A program made the position numbers and the translations under genes. Shown here piece by piece: positions 51,568-64,000 of a DNA stretch of 64,000 nucleotides. The notes under the pieces are model-generated. The model was not told the DNA's origin. It worked only from the letters and a program-made list of their open reading frames with translations, and did no database searches. Source of the stretch: Citrobacter koseri (GTDB lineage: Bacteria > Pseudomonadota > Gammaproteobacteria > Enterobacterales > Enterobacteriaceae). The stretch spans positions 558,001 through 622,000 of the forward strand of contig UAVY01000001.1 in the NCBI GenBank assembly GCA_900446925.1, written 5' to 3'. Every line of letters begins with the position of its first letter. Within the stretch, counting starts at the first letter, position 1.

Positions 51568-52146
51568 ATGTTAAAGAAAATCCTCTTTCCATTAATTGCT
51601 CTGGTTATGCTGGCAGGGTGCGCAACACCGCCGACAACCATTGACGTATCGCCGAAAATCACACTGCCGCAACAGGATCCAAGCCTGATGGGCGTTACTG
51701 TGAGCATCAACGGCGCCGACCAGCGTCAGGATCAGGCGCTGGCGAAAGTTACGCGTAATAACCAACTGGTTACTCTGACCGCTTCCCGCGATCTGCGCTT
51801 CCTACTGCAAGAAGTGCTGGAAAAACAGATGACCGCACGCGGTTATATGGTGGGGCCGAACGGCGCTGTGAACCTGCAAATCATCGTAAATCAGCTGTAT
51901 GCCGATGTATCTCAGGGTAACGTTCGCTACAACATCGCCACCAAAGCGGATATCGCCATCATCGCGACGGCGGCAAACGGCAACAAGATGACGAAAAACT
52001 ACCGTGCGAGCTACTCTGTTGAAGGCGCATTCCAGGCGTCCAACCAGAATATCGCCAACGCGGTTAACAGCGTCCTGACCGACACCATCGCTGATATGTC
52101 TCAGGACACCAGCATTCACGAATTCATTAAGCAGAACGCACGTTAA
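51568..52146 (+). CDS. yajG: Outer-membrane-type lipoprotein YajG
   Basis: Lipoprotein of unknown function, YajG family. The signal MLKKILFPLIALVMLAGC gives Cys18 as lipid site, followed by ATPPTTIDVSPKITLPQQDP. 192 residues, as in E. coli. The frame is open 50 codons upstream, but the ATG at 51568 starts a proper lipoprotein signal. ampG follows after a 44-base gap with a hairpin, so some read-through into ampG is likely, as in E. coli. Intact. Confidence 0.93.
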   Translation: MLKKILFPLIALVMLAGCATPPTTIDVSPKITLPQQDPSLMGVTVSINGADQRQDQALAKVTRNNQLVTLTASRDLRFLLQEVLEKQMTARGYMVGPNGAVNLQIIVNQLYADVSQGNVRYNIATKADIAIIATAANGNKMTKNYRASYSVEGAFQASNQNIANAVNSVLTDTIADMSQDTSIHEFIKQNAR

Positions 52147-52156
52147 TTTCTGTCCA

Positions 52157-52178
52157 GATGGCCCGGCGCTTGTCGGGC
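52157..52178 (+). terminator. Intercistronic hairpin between yajG and ampG
   Basis: GGCCCGGC and GTCGGGCC-type arms around GCTT form a stable stem without a T-run, suggesting an attenuator or mRNA-stabilising hairpin more than a full terminator. Confidence 0.5.
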
Positions 52179-52190
52179 CTGTAGATGCCC

Positions 52191-53666
52191 ATGCCCAACC
52201 AATATTTACGTATTTTTCAGCAACCGCGTTCAGCTATCCTGTTGATTCTGGGGTTTGCATCAGGTTTACCCCTCGCGCTCACCTCCGGCACGCTACAGGC
52301 CTGGATGACCGTTGAGAATATCGATCTCAAAACCATTGGTTTCTTCTCTCTGGTGGGCCAGGCCTACGTCTTTAAATTCCTCTGGTCTCCGGTCATGGAC
52401 CGTTACACGCCGCCTTTTTTAGGTCGTCGTCGCGGCTGGCTGGTCACCACGCAGATTCTGCTGCTGCTCGCCATTGCGGCGATGGGTTTTCTGGAACCCG
52501 GCACGCAGTTGCGCTGGATGGCGGCGCTGGCGGTTATCATCGCCTTCTGTTCCGCATCTCAGGACATTGTCTTTGACGCGTGGAAAACGGATGTTCTGCC
52601 TGCGGAAGAACGCGGCACCGGAGCGGCGATTAGCGTACTGGGCTATCGGCTAGGAATGCTGGTCTCCGGTGGTCTGGCGCTGTGGCTGGCGGATCGCTGG
52701 CTCGGCTGGCAGGGGATGTACTGGCTGATGGCGGCGCTGCTTGTGCCCTGTATTATCGCCACGCTCCTGGCCCCTGAACCTGAAGATTCCATTCCAGTGC
52801 CTAAAACGCTGGAACAGGCTGTTGCCGCCCCGCTGCGCGACTTTTTTGGCCGCAACAACGCCTGGCTGATCTTGTTGTTAATCGTGCTGTATAAGCTGGG
52901 CGACGCGTTCGCCATGAGCCTGACCACCACCTTTTTGATTCGCGGCGTTGGTTTTGATGCCGGTGAAGTCGGCGTGGTCAATAAAACGCTGGGACTGCTG
53001 GCGACGATTGTCGGCGCGCTGTACGGCGGCATCCTGATGCAGCGCCTTTCCCTTTTCCGCGCGCTGCTGATTTTCGGCATTCTGCAAGGCGTTTCCAACG
53101 CCGGTTACTGGCTGCTTTCCGTGACGGACAAGCATATGTTCAGCATGGCCGCAGCGGTCTTCTTCGAGAACCTGTGCGGCGGAATGGGAACAGCGGCCTT
53201 TGTCGCATTGTTAATGACGCTGTGCAACAAATCGTTTTCCGCCACCCAGTTTGCCCTGCTCTCCGCGCTCTCTGCGGTGGGACGCGTGTATGTCGGCCCC
53301 GTTGCCGGATGGTTTGTCGAAGCGCATGGCTGGCCCACGTTTTATCTCTTCTCCGTCGCAGCGGCCGTGCCTGGCCTTCTGCTTCTGCTGGTTTGTCGTC
53401 AAACCCTTGAACACAGTTGGGAAAGCGAAAGCTTCATCCCCCGTACGGAATTTCGCGGGGCGTATGGTCTGGCGCTGCTGACGCTAATGATCGGTTGCGG
53501 CCTGCTGGCGGTATGGCTGTTGCTGCTGACGATGAACGCCGTGGACTACACTCGCTTCTCCTTCCTGCCCGAACTGCTTGAGGCGGGGGTCATGGTGGCG
53601 ATATGCGGCATTTTGTTCGGCGGGGTGCTGGATTATCTGGCGCTACGCAAAACACGTCTTGTGTAA
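52191..53666 (+). CDS. ampG: Muropeptide permease AmpG
   Basis: Major-facilitator permease importing GlcNAc-anhydroMurNAc peptides for cell-wall recycling and AmpC induction. The 491-residue product has about 14 hydrophobic segments; LILGFASGLPLALTSGTLQA and CSASQDIVFDAWKTDVLPAE are family hallmarks, the latter carrying the essential Asp residues. Starts at 52185 and 52191 are both in frame; 52191 (MPNQYLRIFQQPRSA) is chosen because it gives the exact E. coli length. Intact. Confidence 0.95.
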   Translation: MPNQYLRIFQQPRSAILLILGFASGLPLALTSGTLQAWMTVENIDLKTIGFFSLVGQAYVFKFLWSPVMDRYTPPFLGRRRGWLVTTQILLLLAIAAMGFLEPGTQLRWMAALAVIIAFCSASQDIVFDAWKTDVLPAEERGTGAAISVLGYRLGMLVSGGLALWLADRWLGWQGMYWLMAALLVPCIIATLLAPEPEDSIPVPKTLEQAVAAPLRDFFGRNNAWLILLLIVLYKLGDAFAMSLTTTFLIRGVGFDAGEVGVVNKTLGLLATIVGALYGGILMQRLSLFRALLIFGILQGVSNAGYWLLSVTDKHMFSMAAAVFFENLCGGMGTAAFVALLMTLCNKSFSATQFALLSALSAVGRVYVGPVAGWFVEAHGWPTFYLFSVAAAVPGLLLLLVCRQTLEHSWESESFIPRTEFRGAYGLALLTLMIGCGLLAVWLLLLTMNAVDYTRFSFLPELLEAGVMVAICGILFGGVLDYLALRKTRLV

Positions 53667-54124
53667 GCGGGCAACGTTATTTGCCGTTGTAATAACAGAG
53701 CGAAATTATAACGGCTAAATAAGCAGCAGTTGCGAAAAATAATATTTGTTGTTTTGTGCGCAATAGCATCTGGAAATTATTGACGCCTTTTATAGATTTT
53801 ATTTTCCTTACTCGATTCAGCCAATATAGTTTTATTTTTTGTTTTTCATTTGTCTCTTTGTTGATAATTAATTGTTAAACAATTGTTTTAATTTCGCATT
53901 GGTTATACCAATTACCCTGTAAGCCCTGCCTTCCAGCCCTCTTTCGTTATAACGTGATGTTGCAACAGGTTCTTAAAGTCAACGCGACATATCCTGCAAC
54001 ATATGTGACATGCCCGGCAGAACCCAGTAACACAGATCCAATCATGTTTACAGTAATGTAACCTTCCCGTAAAATGCCCACACACTTTAAACGCCACCAG
54101 GTCCCGTGGAATTGAGGTCGTTAA
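53667..54124. other. AT-rich regulatory region upstream of cyoABCDE
   Basis: 458 bases with no credible gene, strongly AT-rich at 53690-53900. It contains TTGATAATTAATTGTTAAAC around 53861-53880, which resembles ArcA-type repeats, and a PdhR box listed separately. ArcA, Fur and PdhR are known to act on cyo in E. coli; here the ArcA assignment is inference. Confidence 0.55.
53898..53912. promoter_or_regulatory. PdhR operator upstream of cyoA
   Basis: ATTGGTTATACCAAT is a perfect inverted repeat and matches the PdhR consensus ATTGGTnnnACCAAT exactly. PdhR represses cyoABCDE in E. coli in response to low pyruvate. It lies 212 bases before the cyoA start. Confidence 0.8.
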
Positions 54125-58925
<4,801 letters not shown>

Positions 58926-58949
58926 CACCCGCCCTGCAACAAATCTTCT

Positions 58950-59068
58950 GCCGGATGGAGGCTTACGCCTTATCCGGGCCTACGGAAACCGCATAGCGCC
59001 ATCGGGCATTACGCAACGCGCTCAACAAGTAGGCCGGATAAAACGCTTTCGCGTTGCCATCCGGCATT
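58950..59068. repeat. BIME between cyoE and yajR
   Basis: Three or four REP units in alternating orientation, including GCCGGATGGAGGCTTACGCC and TAGGCCGGATAAAACGCTTT, lie after cyoE. Confidence 0.88.
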
Positions 59069-59179
59069 TTATTGCCTGATAAAATCCCCCTCACAAACGC
59101 AACATTTGTTCATTAAGCACGTATTTACCCCACCCGTTTACCGCTTTACACTAGTCGCGGATTTTATACAGAGGTGGGA

Positions 59180-60545
59180 ATGAACGATTACAAAATGACG
59201 CCGGGTGAGTTGCGCGCCACCTGGGGTTTAGGGACTGTATTTTCTTTGCGCATGCTTGGCATGTTTATGGTCCTGCCGGTTCTGACCACCTATGGTATGG
59301 CGCTTCAGGGCGCCAGCGAAGCCTTGATCGGCATTGCTATCGGTATTTACGGCCTGGCGCAAGCCGTTTTCCAGATCCCCTTCGGGTTACTCTCAGACCG
59401 CGTCGGGCGTAAGCCGTTGATTATCGGCGGTCTGGCCGTGTTCGTGCTGGGTAGCGTGATCGCCGCGCTGTCTGACTCCATCTGGGGGATTATTCTTGGC
59501 CGCGCGCTGCAAGGCTCCGGCGCAATCGCCGCCCGCCGTCATGGCGCTGCTGTCTGACTTAACCCGCGAGCAAAACCGAACCAAAGCGATGGCGTTTATC
59601 GGCGTCAGTTTTGGTATTACCTTCGCTATTGCGATGGTGCTTGGGCCGATCGTCACCCACAAACTGGGGCTGAACGCCCTGTTCTGGATGATTGCCGCAC
59701 TCGCCACGCTCGGCATCGCCTGACCGTTTGGGTTGTCCCTAACAGCACGACCCACGTATTGAACCGTGAATCCGGCATGGTGAAAGGCAGTTTCAGCAAA
59801 GTGCTGGCCGAACCTAAGCTGTTGAAGCTTAACTTCGGCATCATGTGTCTGCATATTCTGCTGATGTCGACCTTCGTCGCCCTCCCGGCCAGCTTGCCGC
59901 TGCCGGTTTCCCCGCCGCCGAACACTGGAAGATTTATCTGGTCACAATGCTGATCTCATTTGGCTCCGTAGTCCCGTTCATTATCTACGCCGAAGTCAAA
60001 CGCCGGATGAAGCAGGTCTTTCTGCTGTGCGTCGCGTTGATACTGGATTGCCGAAGTCGTGCTGTGGGGCGCAGGCGTGCACTTCTGGGGGTTAATTGCC
60101 GGGGTACAGCTGTTCTTCCTCGCTTTTAACCTGATGGAAGCCCTCCTCCCCTCGCTGATCAGCAAAGAGTCTCCTGCCGGTTATAAGGGCACTGCGATGG
60201 GCGTTTACTCCACCAGCCAGTTCCTCGGCGTCGCGATTGGCGGCTCGCTGGGCGGCTGGGTGAATGGTCTGTTCGGCGGTCAGGCGGTATTTCTGGCTGG
60301 CGCATTGCTGACCGTCGTCCTGGCTGGCGGTAGCAAGTACGATGAAAGAGCCGCCGTATGTCAGCAGTTTACGCGTGGAAATTCCGCCGGAGATTGCCGC
60401 CGATAACGCGCTGAAACAGCGTTTGCTGGCGACTGAAGGTGTGAGTGAGGTACTGATCGCAGAGAAAGAGCATTCCGCCTATGTGAAGATCGACAGCAAA
60501 GTGACCAACCGTTTTGAGGTTGAGCAGGCGATCAGGCTGGCGTGA
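59180..60545 (+). CDS. yajR: MFS transporter YajR (five indels, net +1)
   Basis: Major-facilitator transporter of uncertain substrate, with 12 helices and a C-terminal cytosolic ferredoxin-like (YAM) domain. The start MNDYKMTPGELRATWGLGTV at 59180 has GAGGTGGG upstream. Motif A is GLLSDRVGRKPLI. Indels: +C near 59530, -C near 59720, -C near 59885, +G near 60046, +C near 60318. Repair gives 454 residues, exactly E. coli YajR; the YAM domain from MKEPPYVSSLRVEIPPEIAA to VEQAIRLA is clean. Confidence 0.92.
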
Positions 60546-60550
60546 GAAGT

Positions 60551-60712
60551 GCCGGATGGCGGCTACCGCCTTATCCGGCCTACAGAGCACGCACGTTGTA
60601 GGCCCGGTAAGCATCGCGCCACCGGGCATAATGCTGGGATGGCGGCTGCGCCTTATCCGGCCTACAAGACCGCATTGTCCGTAGGCCGGATAAGCGCAGC
60701 GCCATCAGGCAT
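60551..60712. repeat. Double BIME between yajR and yajQ
   Basis: Four or more REP units in alternating orientation (for example GCCGGATGGCGGCTACCGCC and TAGGCCGGATAAGCGCAGCG) fill the gap between the convergent yajR and yajQ stops. It is the longest such block in the window. Confidence 0.9.
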
Positions 60713-60718
60713 CACAAC

Positions 60719-61210
60719 TTAATCGCGGAAGTTTTTGAACTGGAACGGCTGTCCCAAATCCCCGCCGCGCACCAGCGCCATGACGGATTGCAGATCGTCA
60801 CGGGATTTTCCGGTCACACGGATCTCTTCCCCCTGAATTTGCGCCTGCACTTTCAGCTTGCTGTCTTTAATCAGCTTCACGATCTTCTTCTGAACCGCGC
60901 TTTCAATGCCCTGCTTCAGCTTCGCTTCCACAAACCAGGTTTTACCGCTGTGGACGAACGCTTCCGGCACATCCAGCGAACTGCCTTCAATGCCGCGCTT
61001 GAGCAGCTTCGCGCGCAGAATATCCAGTAGCTGATTCACCTGGAAATCCGATTCGCTCAGTACTTTGATGGTTTTGTTCGCGTCGTTTAATTCAAACGTG
61101 GCCTCAACGCCACGAAAATCAAAGCGTGATTCAACTTCGCGAGTCGCATTATCTACTGCGTTACGCGCTTCCTGAAGATCGACTTCAGAGACAATATCGA
61201 AAGATGGCAT
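60719..61210 (-). CDS. yajQ: Nucleotide-binding protein YajQ
   Basis: UPF0234-family protein; relatives bind cyclic di-GMP or nucleotides, and E. coli YajQ binds ATP/GTP and tRNA weakly. The 163-residue product starts [20 protein letters not shown], with [20 protein letters not shown] and the two ferredoxin-like halves expected. Length equals E. coli. Divergent from panE with 124 bases between. Intact. Confidence 0.96.
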   Translation of the reverse strand: MPSFDIVSEVDLQEARNAVDNATREVESRFDFRGVEATFELNDANKTIKVLSESDFQVNQLLDILRAKLLKRGIEGSSLDVPEAFVHSGKTWFVEAKLKQGIESAVQKKIVKLIKDSKLKVQAQIQGEEIRVTGKSRDDLQSVMALVRGGDLGQPFQFKNFRD

Positions 61211-61334
61211 CTTTTCCTCTCCCTTCGTTTTTGATGCGAAGCATAATACCCGTAACGAGACATAACGAGAAGCTTAGCTGATGGCGCTATACTTAGGCCA
61301 TAACACCTGGCGCTGTTGCAGGTGAGGAGGAACA

Positions 61335-62799
<1,465 letters not shown>

Positions 62800-62890
62800 C
62801 GCCGAATGGCGGTGTGTAGGCCGGATAAGGCGGTTACGCCGTCATCCGGCAATACGTTGCGCCTGATAGCGCGATGCATATCAGGCCTGC
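62800..62890. repeat. BIME between yajL and thiI
   Basis: REP units GCCGAATGGCGG, GTAGGCCGGATAAGGCGGTT and GCCTGATAGCGCGATGC in alternating orientation between the convergent yajL and thiI stops. Confidence 0.82.
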
Positions 62891-62904
62891 AATCATGCTA
62901 ACAA

Positions 62905-64000
62905 TTACGGACGATACACCTTCACATTCTGGAAGCCCTGCTCACGCAGATAGAGCGCCTGCAAACGGCTCATCACGCCGCGTTCACACCACAGCAGCCA
63001 GGTTTTGCTCTGGTCGAGATCGCCAAACTTCGTGCTCAGCTTGTAGAACGGCAGAGAAACCACATCCACGCCTTCGATTTTCAGCGGTTTGTCATCCTGC
63101 TCATCAACGGAGCGAATATCCAGAATCACGTCGTTCGGGCCAAAGCCGCTGACGGTTTCCACTTCCACCACGTCCTGCCCGGTCTGCTGGGCGATTTCGC
63201 GAATATCGACATTGCTCGCTTCCTCAACCACTTTATCGAGAATGCTAAAGTCGAAGTGCTCTTCTTCCGCTTCAATCTTCGCCTTGATCGCTTTCACCGT
63301 CGGGCTTTTCGAAATAACGCCGCAGTATTCTGGCATCGTGCGGGCAAAATCTTCCGTACCAATCTGGCGCGCCAGGTTGATGATGTGCTCTTTGTCGTAA
63401 GAGATCAGCGGGCGCAGGATCAGCGTATCGGAAACGTTGTCGATAAGACGCAGGTTAGTCAGCGTCTGGCTGGAAACCTGCCCCAGCGCTTCACCCGTCA
63501 CCAGTGCCTGGACGCCGTAGCGCTCCGCCACTTTCGACGCCGCGCGCACCATCATGCGCTTCAGCACCACGCCCATCTGACCGTCATCGACTTTTTCGAG
63601 GATCTCGCCGACCACCGGTTCAAAGTTGATGGCGACAAAACGCACGCGATGCGAACTGCCAAAGCGGTTCCACAGGTAATGCGCCACCTGGCGAACGCCG
63701 ATTTCATGCGCCGCGCCGCCGAGGTTAAAGAAGCAGTAGTGTACGCGGCAGCCGCGACGCATCAGCATATAGCTGGAAACGCCGGAGTCGAAACCGCCGG
63801 AGATCAGCGACAGGACATCTTCCTGGGTGCCGATCGGGAAACCGCCGATACCTTCGTAACGGCCTTTAATCAGCAGCAGACGATCGTCTTCCACTTCCAG
63901 ATGTACCGTCACATCCGGGTTGGTCAGCTTCACGCGCGCCGATTCAATATGCTGATTTAAACCGCCGCCGACGTAACGTTCCACCTCAATGGAGCTAAAC
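62905..64000 (-). CDS. thiI: tRNA uracil 4-sulfurtransferase ThiI (5' end outside window)
   Basis: Makes 4-thiouridine at tRNA position 8 and supplies sulfur for thiamine thiazole. The window contains about 365 C-terminal codons, cut at the right edge inside [13 protein letters not shown]; the N-terminal ferredoxin-like and most of the THUMP domain are missing. The PP-loop is [12 protein letters not shown]. The C-terminal rhodanese domain carries the persulfide cysteine in [15 protein letters not shown] and ends NVKVYRP. It converges on yajL across a BIME. No break seen. Confidence 0.96.
   Translation of the reverse strand, partial: FSSIEVERYVGGGLNQHIESARVKLTNPDVTVHLEVEDDRLLLIKGRYEGIGGFPIGTQEDVLSLISGGFDSGVSSYMLMRRGCRVHYCFFNLGGAAHEIGVRQVAHYLWNRFGSSHRVRFVAINFEPVVGEILEKVDDGQMGVVLKRMMVRAASKVAERYGVQALVTGEALGQVSSQTLTNLRLIDNVSDTLILRPLISYDKEHIINLARQIGTEDFARTMPEYCGVISKSPTVKAIKAKIEAEEEHFDFSILDKVVEEASNVDIREIAQQTGQDVVEVETVSGFGPNDVILDIRSVDEQDDKPLKIEGVDVVSLPFYKLSTKFGDLDQSKTWLLWCERGVMSRLQALYLREQGFQNVKVYRP

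Noticed and set aside
58950..60712. CRISPR-like spaced repeats near cyoE and yajR
   Set aside because: The repeats are GCCGGATGGCG/TAGGCCGGATAAG palindromes in alternating orientation with no unique spacers of constant length, hence BIMEs; no cas genes are present.

Overview
This window is the chromosome of a Salmonella-like enterobacterium. It carries the E. coli/Salmonella gsk-to-thiI block, read here so that most of the familiar genes lie on the minus strand. Protein-level resemblance to E. coli K-12 genes is very high throughout. Features that favour Salmonella (inferred from remembered gene content, not searched) are the cysteine desulfhydrase-type gene beside decR, the zinc-free ribosomal protein pair rpmE2/rpmJ2 beside ylaC, and an Rpn-family nuclease beside mscK. 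A close relative such as Citrobacter is not excluded.

Layout: 1-8.3 kb, housekeeping (gsk fragment, aes, hemH, adk, htpG, recR-ybaB-dnaX). 8.3-14.6 kb, apt, ybaN, priC, ybaM, an Rpn nuclease and the mechanosensitive channel mscK. 14.7-19.9 kb, acrR and the acrAB multidrug efflux operon with operator and marbox. 20.4-22.8 kb, tomB-hha, maa, ylaC and the Zur-type rpmE2-rpmJ2 pair. 23-28.5 kb, the accessory stretch: an EAL phosphodiesterase (pdeB), ybaA, a divergent MocR-regulator/YczE-membrane-protein pair, an unassigned ribbon-helix-helix-like protein with a tiny partner ORF, 4.5S RNA (ffs) and atl. 28.5-38.2 kb, ybaY, tesB, glnK-amtB under a sigma-54 promoter with NtrC-type sites, mdlA-mdlB, decR, cdsH and cof. 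38.3-41.8 kb, ybaE, queC, fadM with a FadR-type site, and ybaV. 41.9-50.6 kb, the protein quality-control block ppiD, hupB, lon, clpP-clpX and tig, with recognisable heat-shock promoters. 50.9-59 kb, bolA, yajG, ampG and the cytochrome bo3 operon cyoABCDE with a PdhR box upstream. 59-64 kb, yajR, yajQ, panE, yajL and the 3' three-quarters of thiI.

The main caution is sequence quality. By conceptual repair I count roughly 70 single-base insertions and about 15 single-base deletions in coding regions. Nearly all duplicate or drop a base next to an identical base. They break about 32 genes, including essential or near-essential ones (hemH, dnaX). After repair almost every gene returns to exactly its family length. 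I read these as sequencing or assembly errors, not pseudogenes, and list one repaired span per gene with the approximate break points. Errors are densest at 23.1-28.4 kb, 30.2-31 kb and 47.1-48.2 kb.

Seven blocks of REP/BIME palindromes separate transcription units. No rRNA, tRNA, CRISPR array, prophage or complete insertion sequence was seen.
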